From Porodaedalea pini (lineage: Eukaryota; Basidiomycota; Agaricomycetes; Hymenochaetales; Hymenochaetaceae): a DNA stretch of 64,000 nt. Position numbers and translations under genes: made by a program. The stretch covers positions 434,001 to 498,000 of the forward strand of contig NBAY01000014.1 of assembly GCA_002794775.1 (NCBI GenBank), read 5' to 3'. The notes below the pieces were generated by a model. The model was not told where the DNA came from. It saw nothing but the letters and a program-made list of their open reading frames with translations, and did not search any database. Within the stretch, counting starts at the first letter, position 1, and each line of letters opens with the position of its first letter. This document shows, piece after piece, positions 36,032-48,069 of the stretch.

Positions 36032-37065
36032 GTGCGAGTATCGTCTATCTGTCCTCACACACGCCAACTGACTAATCTGTAGAACTCGACTCCATAGATC
36101 CTCTCAACTGTAATTATTCTTAAATTTGTGGTTAGAGACTCAGCCTTGTACGCAGAGAAGAATCTTCTGAAGCCTTTCTGTGACGTCGGCACTGTTGGCG
36201 AGCATCGCGCGTGTGTTGCATAGATATACAGATATACTCGGTTCAGTTCTGTAAGAACATCACCTCACCCACTACTTGATATAGCGGAATGTCCCGCCAA
36301 GACCATGGGCGGCGAAGCAAAATGCGGCATCACTTCATTGGCCGGGGTCTACAAACTGGACGCTGGCTCGGCATCGAGAGAGCTACCATGTTCATGGGAA
36401 CGAGGGTCTGCTCAGCTTGTACAATGTTAGCTACAGCTTGGTGTCTTCCAATGTCTTATGGACATCTTACCGTGATTACGGCGCCGTGGTCCATCTTCGA
36501 AAATGGTTAAAACTTTGCATTGGTAGCGGAACATCGTCGCAGAGTTTGAAGGCACGGCTTTGGCTTCTGACATTGAGGCCTGAGACGCCGCGATAATTGT
36601 TACAGGCACAACTCCATGCAAACGACTCCTCCGATCATCCATGCCTTTCCCCTGAAGACTGCTGAGTTAGCGTGGGGGCTTTGAATTTTCTGATTTCTAC
36701 ATTTGTCGAAAAACACTGATAGTCTTCTTTCTAAAGCGCGGGACGTGCTAAATATTGTGATGAGAAGCTTCGAGTATAGGTGTTCGTACTTTCTTCCTGA
36801 GCTATCAAATGCATTAACAGTGCTCTATCGTAGCAGAACCATCGCGCGGCGTGGGCCCCGTACTGGAAAGTCAGTATATATGAGACCTCTGTCCCATTGA
36901 TCGTATGCTCTTCGTTGTGATGTTGGCAGATATAGTAGAAAAACGCAAGGACGACAATTCTGTCTTATCACTTGAGGCTTACTTAGAGGCAGCTATGCTT
37001 TGGTCTGTATTGGTGTGAAAAGCAAGGTTCGTATGAATATAGTACAAAAGTGAAGGTGATCACCA
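36032..37065. other. Intergenic region
   Basis: About 1 kb with no supported gene, between the 3' ends of the convergent BTB and J-protein genes. Small ORFs on both strands overlap and lack motifs. Confidence 0.5.
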
Positions 37066-38054
37066 TCATCCAGGAGCAGGGCCACCGTCACTCCCGTTAC
37101 AGTTTCCACCCAACACCGACCGCTCCTCATACTCCCGTTCGAGTTCCTGACTGCGCACGCGCTTCCTAATTTCTGCGCGGCGGGACATGCCGACCTCGCG
37201 CGCCTCACGGCGTGCCTGCGCCAGGTTTTGTGCGGCGCTCACATGTTTGCTGTCGGAGAGTGCGGAGGTGGTAAGAAATGGGACTACAGCGAGGCCAATG
37301 GCCTGTACGGTTAGAGTTAACGCCGAAGTACCGAGTCGAAGTGAGACAAAGTTTGAAGCATAAGAATACAACGTTTGAGCAACACTGAGACGCGAATAAG
37401 AGTTAAAATTTACGCACGGCGATTCCAGCTAGCACGATCGTCTGATCCTTCCACCGATCATTTGCGGTCTCCTCCGCCTCTCCTGCAGCGTGCGCCCACT
37501 CTGCATGAGCATTATGTGAGTAATGCGTTCGTCGGTGTGCGTGTGACTTATTGCCCCAGGTCGACGTTGATGCAGAAAAAGCGGAGGATGCATATGAAGG
37601 AGAAGGAAAGTCGCGTCGACGCATTTTCCCAGTGAGCACGTCGTGCGCGGCCTGAATGGCCTGGAAGCGCGCATGCGAGACATGCGAAGGCAGACGCCGT
37701 GCGTGCGGTGCATCTGGGTGGTGTATGCGTACAAGTTGGTAATCTAGACAAGTCGAATCATGCGATGTTGGATAATGATAATTGGTGGATTAAGAATGAA
37801 TACGACGCACACCGCGACTTTATCTCGACCGGCAGCGCGCCTGGTTTGAGATGAAAAATCTCGTACGGCGTTGGGTGTGCATGCTTCGGAAACGGGTATT
37901 CGATCGTACTGGAGCTTGGCTCTCCTTTACTACTGTCTACACTCGCAGTCGATGCAAGTCGCACAAAGAGGAGCTGATTGAGGTGTGCAGGCAGAACGCC
38001 GAAGCGAGGCGCGTGTCCGCCGAAGTTGAGCACGCCGTGGACGCTCGCGTGCAT
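37066..38054 (-). CDS. J-domain (DnaJ-like) membrane protein, probably mitochondrial
   Basis: Three exons: 38054-37811, 37743-37418 and 37302-37066, in phase, giving 268 residues. The N-terminus has few acidic residues before a J-domain. 'TPYEIFHLKPGALPVEIKSR' continues across intron 1 into 'YYQLVRIHHPDA', which carries the diagnostic HPD motif, then 'ARFQAIQAAHDVLTGKMRRR'. A hydrophobic segment 'IAAIGLAVVPFLTTSAL' crosses intron 2. A basic coiled tail 'EIRKRVRSQELEREYEER' follows. The HPD motif implies stimulation of an Hsp70 partner. A mitochondrial inner-membrane location is inferred from the basic leader plus a single membrane span. Intact. Confidence 0.85.
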
Positions 38055-38391
38055 AGCAACACGATAGTTTGACTGAAGCCAATCCGATTAATTTACGTCC
38101 CTAGAATGATTTCCTTGAGTCCCTTGATCATCTAGGTCCTATATGTCGATGCCAAACGAGAGCTGCTCGTCGCCGTTAGCAGTGACGACCAACACTCAAT
38201 CTAAGCCGCTAGCAGGCTGAACGCACGTGCCGATGCCGATCACCACATCCAAGGTGAGTATGACACATGTCTCATTAGTCAGACCCGTTCTAGCATACGT
38301 CTTGCCGAATTTGTCGCCTCGGGCGATGACGGCGAGGACAGCGTCGGCCAAGTACTTGGTACTCCTTTGCTCTTCAACACCGACGACGACA

Positions 38392-39949
38392 ATGACGACC
38401 GACGTGAAGCGTACTGTACATAATCCTTTTCGGACGCCAACAGTGACTCCGAATCCGACAGGTGCAGTTCCATCGACATCTGCAGCTCCTTTGACTCCGC
38501 AGCCGCAGTCGCACCCAATGACGCCTCCAAGCACCGCTCGAGAATCGAGTCCTCCACGTCGAGAACGTTCGACGGATGACCTTGCTGCCGAATTACAGGC
38601 GCTGACGCTCGAGGACAGCACACCATCCGAGCCGCCGCCCGCCTATACACCCTCGGCTAATCCGTATGAAGGGGAAGCGACCGTCGAATATGGGCCGCGT
38701 AGGCCATTTCAACCAGCGCCACCCGCGCCGCCTCTTCCCCAGCAGTTCAGTGGGGTGTCGCAGCAACAGCAGTTTACAGGCATGCCTCAAGGAGGGCATT
38801 TCATGAGTCCTCAGCCGACAGGAATGCCCATAATGGCTAATCCGACGGGTGGATGGAGCCAATATCCGGGTCAAGGAATGCCAAGTAGCAGCTCCCTGGG
38901 CTACTTTGGTCCTCCGCCACGGCATCCTTCAATGTTGGGAACCGGCCCTGGTCCTGCACCTCAAGTGAATATCAGCCCTACGCCCACTGGCATGTCTGAC
39001 TTTGCCAGAGACTTCTACGCTTCAACACCTTCCGATCGTCGACCATCTCCTGCACTTTCGAATGGATCATCCGGGGAAGCAGCTGAGCCCGAACATTTCG
39101 AACGTGTCCGGCCAGCTGTGAGCACTTCATCCTCTTTTGCTCCTCCCAGTGCATCGCGTTACGCGCCTCCTAATGGTGCTCCGCCCCCTTCATCGCCTTC
39201 ATCTCTCTATGCTCCACCTAGCGAGCCTCCTCCACCTCGTCCGTCAAGAGTATCCTCAAGTAGCACAGATGACTGGAAACCTACGACTACTCCGACTCCC
39301 GGTCGGCCACTTCTCAACAAGGGACGCGTCTTAATCTATCCTTCGGGGTTCGAATGCAAGAAATGTCTAAATACGGGCTACAAGGTTGCCAATTTCTTAG
39401 GTTCACAGGTTTTCGCTAGTCACTGATGTTCTGCATTCAAAGTCATTCGATCCGTCGCACCCTTGCCGGCGATGCTGGGAGAAGTATTCAAAACCATACT
39501 CCGGCGCGATTTTGTATGCCCCACGCTCTCAACAATCTCAGCGTCCTCTACCATCTTTACGGCCCCCGCACCTCCGTCATCAACAGTCACAATCACAGCC
39601 TTCTCTTCTCCAGCCCCCGTCTTCTTCGAACCTCTCGCGCTCCCAGTCCGCGTGTCGACCAACCTCGAGCCCATGTCAGGGGTACCCCGGTCGCGCTGTG
39701 TCAAATCCGAACCCGGGTCCGGGCCCAGGTGGGTTTCTATCGCCCCAGCGACCGTTGGCGATGCCAGCCCCGCAACTGAGTTTCGCACGAGGACGACCCC
39801 CGCCAGGCTCCATGGTGGTCCAGCCTGGCGATTCGCGAATTGGGGGCCGGCTTTGCTGGCGATGCGACGGTACGGGGACGATCAGCTTTCTTATCTTCGA
39901 CATCGAGCAGTGCCCGGTTTGCAAGGGACTCGGAAGGACATTTCAGTGA
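38392..39949 (+). CDS. HUA1-like proline-rich zinc-finger protein
   Basis: Two exons (38392-39384 and 39443-39949) encode 499 residues. The first 330 are Pro/Ser-rich and probably disordered, with 'SEPPPAYTPSANPYEG', a PPxY-like motif that could bind WW domains of Rsp5-type ubiquitin ligases. The conserved core 'KGRVLIYPSGFECKKCLNTG' spans the intron to 'DPSHPCRRCWEKY', and the tail has 'LCWRCDGTG' and 'CPVCKGLGRTF'; these are paired CxxC zinc motifs as in yeast Hua1. The ATG at 38392 was chosen over an in-frame one at 38227 because the conserved 'VHNPFRTPT' start follows it closely. Confidence 0.85.
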
Positions 39950-40772
39950 AGCTGCTGGTGCTTCCCAGGATGGACGAGATAAGGCAGTTGGGACTCTGCT
40001 CGTTCTGCAATGTGGTTCAGCATCAATGACTTTTTCCCATATCATTTACTTGTATCACTTCCCGTCTTCATCCCATCTACTTCAATCGCTTTGCTTTCCC
40101 AAACACGCTTCGTTTTAATCCCGCTGACGATTGTAAATTAGCTTTCAATATTGTATCATTGCAAGACTTGATATATGAAACGACAGGACAAAACTTTTAC
40201 ATATTTTCATTTTATCATCCATCATCGCCGCCTCTCATGCCGAGATACAGCGTCGAACCTGCTGTTCGACCTGTGCTTTGCGATGAAAATCTCTGGGCTG
40301 GCGGTGCCTTCGTCTCCGACGAGCCCAGCTCGCCCGAAAGCCTCCATCATTCCTTCAGCGAATCAGCTCTGCTTAGTATGAAGTTTGTACTTGCATTTCT
40401 CAAAGCCCGCTCTAGAAATACCTTCACACATCCCGAGATGCCCGCCGCGCGCCGCCGATGCTCGAAATAACTTGACCACGTGCCTTGGCATTTCCGCATC
40501 CGGCGCGTTCTCCGCTCCCATCTCGCTTGATCAATTGCTCGCAATGTTCAAGTACTTCAAGTTGCAGCAAAGCAAACCTGTGCTTGTGCATGCACCGTGC
40601 GGGCTGTTGCGGCACCTGTCTGCAGAGACTATGCTTTAAAAAGGCCTGCTTTGCGTTCCTTTGCTATCCATTCCATCGACTTCCCCTCTTCTTACCTTTT
40701 GCTGCTTAACGTCTTGCACGGCCGCCATCTCAAATTTCGTCCTTCATTGCACTCAGTCCACAATACACAAAG
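39950..40772. other. Intergenic region upstream of the ferritin-like gene
   Basis: About 820 bp holding the HUA1 3' UTR and the promoter of the next gene, including a TTTAAAAA stretch near 40635. No gene recognised. Confidence 0.45.
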
Positions 40773-41921
40773 ATGAGATCCGCCTTGAAGCTTGCGGCTG
40801 TGCTTGCTGCCGCGACTACCAGCATGGCTCTGCCTATTAAGCGTTGGTCCAGTGTTGAATTTACTGGCAAGCCCTTTGACTATAAGCATAGTAAAATTTA
40901 TTGACTAGTAGCAACACATCGGCATAGATGACATCATCCTCAACTTTGCTCTGACGCTCGAGCATCTGGAGGTCGCGTTCTACCAGGAAGGCTTAGCTCT
41001 CTTCGACGAGGCTGCCTTCAAGGCCGCCGGCCTCCCCGCCTTCGCTCGTGGTCGGTTCGTGGAGATAAGCGAAAACGAGCAGACGCATGCGCATGTCCTG
41101 TCAGAGATTCTCGGTCCTAACGCTTCGCAGCCATGCACCTACTCTTTGTACGTCTGGCTATTACATCAGATAACAGAACATCTTCTAATTGCGATATCAC
41201 CTCTAGCCCTTTGACTGACGTGAATGCATTCGTGACTTTGAGCGCCACATTCGAGGGTGTTGGAACGGCAGCTTACACTGGTGCAGCGAATCTGCTGTCT
41301 GATCCTACACATGTTGTCGAGGCAATTTCTATTCTTGCCACCGAGTGAGTAAGAGTTTCCTTTACTCTGTTTACTGCCTAACTCTATCTCAGAGCCCGAC
41401 AGGCTGCTTGGGTGATGTCAGCTGTGAAAAAGCAGAACCCATGGTCCACTTCCTTTGAAGTAGGTCCCCTCATTTTGAATTAAAGTCTATCTCTAATGAA
41501 ACTTTAGACGCCACTAGAGTTGAATCAAGCCTTCTCTCTCGCTGCTGGCTTCATAACCACCTGCCCCAGCACCAATCCCACTCTACCCGTGAGCGCATTT
41601 CCGGCCCTCAACGTCACAACTTCAACCTACCACGCCGGCGAAACCATCACTCTCTCCTTTGACCGCACGGCCGTCGGTGCGGCAAAGACAAGCGAGGATA
41701 CGCCGCTTTTCCTCGCGATGCTTACAGGCCTCGGGAAGGTATTCGCTCCTCTCGGGAACAACGGTAATGGCACCTGGTCGGCGACGCTTCCCGAAAACCT
41801 GCAGGGCACAGTCTACGCACTGGTGACCAACACCAACGGGACTGCGAGTGACGCGGATACTGTTGCGGGTATGGCGATCCTACATTTTCCTTTCAATTCG
41901 CAAGCGCACGAGAACCCATAA
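40773..41921 (+). CDS. Secreted ferritin-like (rds1-type) stress protein
   Basis: Signal peptide 'MRSALKLAAVLAAATTSMAL' begins at ATG 40773, followed by a possible dibasic site 'KR'. After an intron (about 40850-40926), the ferritin-like helical domain begins 'DIILNFALTLEHLEVAFYQE' with the usual Glu and 'HLE' pattern, then 'ENEQTHAHVLSEIL'. Further introns follow 'TYSF', 'ATE' and 'TSFE'. The last 130 residues are Thr/Asn-rich with several N-glycosylation sequons. The family (fungal rds1, ferritin_2) is induced by nutrient or general stress and its biochemistry is unclear. Exact ends of intron 1 are uncertain. Confidence 0.88.
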
Positions 41922-42125
41922 ACGACCCAGGCTGGATAGTTTATTTCCAAATCATTATGGCTCATACTCGGACGCTTTTCTTTTCTTCAATAACATCTCT
42001 CAGCGGTCCTTCCTATTATTTTTATTCACTTTATGCTATCATTCTGCTTGCTTCTTTAAGTAATAGTATTGCTTAGAAACTTCGTACATTCTTCGGTTAA
42101 ATGCTCTGCTTGATAAACATTACTA

Positions 42126-42851
42126 GGTAGGGAAAGTATAAACTCGACCAACCAAGTCACATCACTGTCACGGTCCCTGAGCACTGCATTTACCCCATTT
42201 GGAAGGACCCTAACAGCAAAAATCTCGAAGGATCCAAGGTCAACTTTCTAACTTCTAAAAAATTCCTTCCATAATTCACACAGTGGGCAAAAATATATTC
42301 TGGAGCCTCCGGAATTCTGGTCAGATGGGAAACCTCCTCTCCCGATTGGTCGATCAATATTATGACTAAAATTCCACAGGGTCCAGAATTTGTTTTTGTC
42401 CACTGTGTCACTGAGCTTGTCTCCTGTATGCTCTTGCATACATTTACAAGCATCAAGAAGAGACCATTGGGATTCTATTGAGGTTCAGATGAACTTACCA
42501 AATGTGACACATGACAAATATGTTACAAATTATGTAATTACATAAGATATTCCCTTCTTTGGAGCGGCAAAATATTCAGTCCAGAAAATTGCATTGTATC
42601 CAGAAGCCTGGAAATGCAATTCTATGGTGTTTGACAAAAGCAACTTTTTTCCTTAAATAGTAAGCCCTAAACTCAATATTCAGAAAAAATTAATCCATAC
42701 ATCTGTAGCCACAGATGTCCTCTAAAGTTCTATGAGAATGAAAGATGCATTTGGGATGTTGTGTTGAAGCAATTGAGCTCGACCCCGTGTGCCACCCAAT
42801 AAGGCAAGTAGGGTTGCGTCACGGTTAGTCGAGTTTATACTTTCCCTACCT
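42126..42851. mobile_element. Tc1/mariner-type MITE, copy 2
   Basis: About 726 bp, with ends GGTAGGGAAAGTATAAACTC and its inverse. TA lies at 42124-42125 and 42852-42853, and the first A of the left repeat seems lost. It matches 7452-8072 in reverse orientation at the termini and in subterminal blocks such as 'gtcacatcactgtcacgg' and 'accccatttgga'. No coding capacity. Confidence 0.82.
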
Positions 42852-43005
42852 TATTCACTTATCTGTGCCTTAAACACAGGTTTCTCACCCAATAAGGCAT
42901 TTTCTATGTAGAAGGACTCGGACCACGAGGATGATCAACGTGAGTGTGAGGAAAGGCTGAGGCTACTTTCAAAGATACTCCATTGACTGCACCTCGGATT
43001 CAATC

Positions 43006-44879
43006 ATGGAAGACTCTTTTACAGCATTCCACGAACGCAGTAAAACCTCTGTTCACTTCAAATCAAAAACAGATGCTCTGGTCGCGCAATTTGCGTTCAA
43101 ATTCGCTAGTACACCCAATGCTACCAATTCACTACTCGCGATTGTTCGCGATCCCTCTTTCGATCCCTCCGAGCTCACGTTCGAGAACGCCATGGACATA
43201 GAGCTCCAAATAGCCCTGCAGCGACAAAAGGATATACAGACGATCTCTTTCAACGATGTCGGCCGAGGCGATACAGACACTTGGCAGGACTTCCTCTTGT
43301 CGTTTTCGATCTTGTGATGGAGGAGCTAAAGACGCAGCTTGGACCATTCGCCCTTGACGCCAATACACTTCGAAATCGCTCCCCCTATGAACATTCCATC
43401 ACCTTCAATCGGAAGCTCGAGGTCTTCAAGCAAATAAGCCTAGTTCATCGCTCATGGACAGGTTTGGCGCAACAAGCTCTCCGCCATCGCGTGACGATAG
43501 TCGGAGAACACGAGCTAGGAGCGTTTCTGAAGAGCTCTCATAGTATAGGATATGTCGTCGAGCTCGTCTTGTATCTGGACGCGCTGGATAGCTGGCAAGG
43601 AACGCGCATGCTGGCAGATCTGGTCGGCTGTCTCTTCTCGCGCCAGCGAAATCTGCGTCGAATTTATCTTCGAACGACGACTGAGGGAAATGATCGCGTG
43701 TACAGGATGTGCATTCTTCATCTCCAAGAACTAACGTCCCTCGAGTGCCTTTGGATCAATGGCAGATGGGCACACCAGAACGAAGACTATTACCAAAACC
43801 TGCGGAGAAATACGCTTACAGGTCCGCGTTGCTTGGAGGACATTTGCATAGTCCTTCCGAAGCTTTCGAGCCTTCGTTCTCTCTGGATAAAGGACGTATA
43901 CCATCGAACGGAAGAACCCGATTCCACGACCGGAGTGCTTTGCCCTTCTCACCGACTGAAGACGGTAGCATTCGACTGGTGCAAACCAGAGTATTTTGTC
44001 CGTGACCCTGGAGAAGAAGACGTCTGGTCGGAAGCGGATGAATCGGAGATCACAGCCGAGCAAGCTGCCATGAACTTGCGTACACTCTCGATCATCACTT
44101 CTCAGAAAAACGACTTCTCGCTTGAGACGCTCGTCCTGCCGATATATTGGACTCCCACATTTGATCACGAGCACTACTTTACCGCCTTTCAAGAAATTCT
44201 ACCGTCACTTCGGACCCTCATTATTGTGCAGGACGAGAGCCCGCTGTCTTCGTTCAAACGATCATGTTAAAGTGCCAATATTGATATCCTTCCTCATGCG
44301 ACTTCTCTGCGTCGTTTGTGCCTTTGTGCTCCCTTGGTGCTTCAATGGCACGTCCCCCAATCCCTGGAGTACCTTCATTTCCACATGACGGACGCGAAGT
44401 TCTTTAGAAAACATGACGGCTCGTCAGCTGATAATCTTATCACCGAGATGCTGCTGCCAGAGTCCTTATCTGGTGCGTCTCGTCCACTTCGGGAGCTACG
44501 GATATCGTTTCAGGTCCCGCAAGACCTGAATGTCTACCCCCCTAAAGGGAGGAAGCACTTCAAGCGGAAGCATTCTCTTCTGACCAAGACCAAGAGCGCA
44601 TGCGAGGCACGCGGAATACGATTTGTGATGAGTAGACATGTACTGGAACCACGCAGACTTCGTATTCTCGCGGCCAGAATTTTTGCATTAGTCTCAGATC
44701 AGGTTGGAATAGAGTACATCCTGGACATTGACTGGACGGTTAATGGGCACGTATATTTTGGGAGACAAGAACATCTTCATTCTACGAGTAGTACAATTTC
44801 TGAGATCTTGCATATGGATACACGCAGCATACATCATCAGACTCGGGCGTTACTCCGGGAAATCGTCGATTCTCTGTAA
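43006..44879 (+). pseudogene. F-box/LRR-like protein gene, frameshifted and with a stop
   Basis: Frame one (43006-43317) carries 'MDIELQIALQRQKDIQTISF'. The main frame (from about 43281) begins 'LAGLPLVVFDLVMEEL' and 'FKQISLVHRSWTGLAQQALR', an F-box-like motif of basidiomycete families, followed by irregular leucine-rich repeats ('LTSLECLWINGRW', 'LPKLSSLRSLWIKDVY'). A TAA at 44268-44270 interrupts it, but the same frame continues with LRR-like 'ATSLRRLCLCAPLVLQWHVP' to TAA 44877-44879. The overlap of the first two frames suggests a one-base shift near 43275. F-box proteins pick substrates for SCF ubiquitin ligases. If the lesions are real, only the middle part could be made. Confidence 0.6.
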
Positions 44880-45271
44880 CATTTCACGCAAAGAATGATG
44901 AGCGTCTAAAGCGCGTTTATGTTTGAGTATTTCTGAGGAGCCCTAAAGATTATTAATTTTCATTCCTGCAAAGACCACCACAGGTTCCGCTCTCTATCCG
45001 GAGAGTGGATTTGCACACTTCCATCAGCTCACGCTCTTACTCGAGCCTACACAAGTCCGTATTACTGTACTTTATCCGTACGAAGAGGTTTTCCATGTTA
45101 CTGCGCTTTAAATCGTCGATATTCCTGTACTTAACCTCTGCCATGAATTTGATGTGTTCGTGAGCAGTGCGTCTGTTTTCTACACGAGAATGACGCAACA
45201 GAATACTATGACAAAAGAGTTATGCAGCACCAGTGCGTGAACTTCGAATCCACCCGAATGCTCATTACTAT

Positions 45272-47149
45272 TCACCACTTCGCCCTGATGTCTTTGGAGC
45301 ACAGAATTCGGGAAACGTACAGCAATAAGCTGCCAGCGACGATCATGGCTCCCTGTGAGAAAGAGAATAGTCATTAGTAACTGATGGCTTGGCTCGGAGG
45401 CTCGAACGCTCGACGAACCGCAAATATCGCAACATGGTGGTATTCTTCCTTCGTTCCTGTCTTTACGAAGACACCACCAATCGGTGTGCCGACTAGCGTT
45501 GCCGCCGCTGTCGGCAAGAAAAACGTCCCAATACGAGCACCCAATTTGTCTACGGGCGAGAGCTGGCCAACGGCAGCAGAGGAGACCGAAATAAAGATCC
45601 CGGAGAAGAAGCCTGGATGAATGAAAACATATGAACGGATGAAAGAAATCGCATATAGTGAACGTCGATGTCTGCATACCGTAAAAGCAGGCGAAAATCA
45701 CAAATAGTGCGGCACTTGCTGAAGGAAGCCACAGAGCGAGACATAGAATTCCTGAGACGAGTGTAGACGGACAAAGAACATTCATCCGCCCAAATCTATC
45801 CGCTAGTTGACCGCCGCTGTGATAAATGCTGTCAGTTTCACATGGATCCCTCAAAAGAACTGAAGAAGCGACGAACACGATGCGTCCAAAAAACGATACT
45901 CCATTTATCATAGACAAAAGATAGATATGGATAGAACCTGAGACGCCATATTGCACCGCGAAAGGCTCTGTTGACGCAAGTCATAACTGTGGGTATCAAG
46001 CCATGAGCCTCGTCACTTACCAATGTAATAGTAAGGCGAGTACAGGCCGAGGTTTACCAGTACACAACCAATAGCAAGAACTACGTATCGAGGGTCTGTG
46101 AATCCGCCGAAATCGACTATATCACTTGCACTCTTGAAAGGCTTAGGTGGTAATCTAGTTCTTGACATAAGCATGGCGACTGAATAGCAACAACTGCCGG
46201 TAAAACGTGAGCATCAGCCGTCGCGAAATAATAAGAGAATCGCAAAGATTTCCGGAGGACGTAGAATACTCACAGCGTGATTAAAGCAGAGACTCTCACC
46301 GACCAAGCTGATATCAACATTAAAGACGTAGATTAGCAGAGTTCAAGAAAACGAGAATTGGCTTACCAAACCCGATCGTTTTGAACAGTCTAGAGAACAT
46401 GATCGGAAGACATACACCGCCCACGCTGCTTCCCGCGGCTACAATACCCATGGCAAGAGCACGACGCCGTTTGAAATAGTGGCCAACAACCGACAGAGCA
46501 GGATAGAATCCAAAGCCAACGGAAAGCCCAAATAAAACACCTAAGGAAGTAAACAGCGTTTGAGTAAGTCGGAGACGATGTTGAGTCGAAGCGTGAACCT
46601 GGGAGAGAAATTGCTGCCAAATTTGATGAGGACGAGTAAAGGAGAGCGCAATAAGTGAAGCTACACTTCCAAGCATTCCAATCGGATAGAGATACTATCA
46701 TCGCGGAGGTTCATGAGTAAGCGTAGTACAGTGTTGCGACCACTATGAAGCAAACGCTGATCTTTACCTTGAAGCCTGTGGCATCGAATATCGGTCCAAT
46801 TATTATCCCCATTACGTAGAGTAGTGTAATCTGAAGAGCGCCAATAAATGCAATCACAGATGCAGAGTAGTTCGAGAGGTAGCCGCTGATATAAAATTCC
46901 TGAAGGGAAGGAAGTTTGAGAAAAATAAGTATACGGTCTAAAGCACTTTTCTTTTCTCACCTGGAAAGTCCCAAAGCTGTTGATCACACCAAATGACGCA
47001 AAATAGATGAGGAATGAGCCTAGTACCACCAGCCAAGCACGATATCCGCCCTCTGGATATTCCACATCGTCGACCTGATTGTGAACCTGCTCCTCATTGT
47101 TCGAAGGCACGCTTTCCTCTTGTGAGGACTTGAGAGCAGAGCTCTTCAT
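45272..47149 (-). CDS. MFS monocarboxylate-type transporter
   Basis: ATG at 47149, stop at 45272, at least six short introns. After a charged cytosolic N-terminus, 'GGYRAWLVVLGSFLIYFASF' and 'GVINSFGTFQ' mark TM1 of the fungal MCT family, followed by 'YVMGIIIGPIFDATGF', 'GFGFYPALSVVGHYFKRRRA', 'GSSVGGVCLPIMFSRLF', 'GGQLADRFGRMNVLC' and 'LGARIGTFFLPTAAATLVGT'. About twelve membrane segments are expected at the plasma membrane. Fungal members carry monocarboxylates, riboflavin or metabolites, and the substrate is unknown here. The first exons are divergent from the P450 gene about 0.9 kb away. Confidence 0.9.
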
Positions 47150-48014
47150 CGTAAGAGTTTCTGAGTCCTTCAATCTTGTGTGCGAGTAAAAGACGAAGCT
47201 GCAATGAGCGTAGTGATGAGACTCGGAATGAAAATTGGACCGACTGGTGCGATGTCCGATTTGGCCGGATGGTTTTACAGCGAGGCCAATCAAACCCGGT
47301 CCCACGTTGCCGGTTCAAGGAAGCGGCACCGGCTAGAGACTGGTTCTTCTTCTAAAACACCACATGTACATGCGGTGGTGTGCTCAACCTAGCACTAGAG
47401 GTCGCCTGCTTCTCTGAATTAAAAATAGGTTTTGATCGGCCTATATGAAAGAATCGGCGGCATTCTTCGGATTTCCTGATTCGGCGCTGAGACAATTGAA
47501 ACTTAGTGCTGCTACGTCCACACAGCCCTCGTAAAAGATGAACTAATTGTAGTAATTGAGCAGACGTACTCAAGATTATGCTTTCTTCAAGGTGCCTAAT
47601 CAACCACAGTCATTAGGGAAGTTGGGCTGAGTTACTAGCCGCTACGCGTGAGCGCTGATGGATAGAACTCGGAGCTATGATCCGTGAGTGAGATTCATTA
47701 CAGCAAGTTCCGGGAACATTGGCACAGCGCGTTTCTCCATTTTTCTTCTGCTCAGTGTACCTGCCTTATGGGAATCGCGTAGTGCCATTGTTTTCGAAGC
47801 TCGCTATAACCTGCACGGCACGCGTGTGGTGCACTCTCCTGAAGCCCGTGTTCAGACCGCTCTCTCGATTTTGCATAGCCGCATAAATTCTCTGACAACG
47901 AATAAACAGTGGAATATGTCCTGATGCTTGCTCCGTCTCTCCGCCTTTCGCAGATTGTCGTTCCGGTTCCGCAATTGCAGGCGTGTTATGTTATTCACCA
48001 GTTTTTATACTGTC

Positions 48015-48020
48015 TATAAA
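48015..48020 (+). promoter_or_regulatory. TATA box of the P450 gene
   Basis: TATAAA 55 bp before the P450 ATG at 48070, so a short 5' UTR is expected. Confidence 0.55.
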
Positions 48021-48069
48021 ATGACCAGAGTTTCTCGCTACCAGCCCCAGGGATCGCAACTTCGCAGTC

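Noticed and set aside
37375..37751. Several ORFs on both strands
   Set aside because: Other-frame shadows of the J-protein exon 2, which carries the HPD-linked reading.
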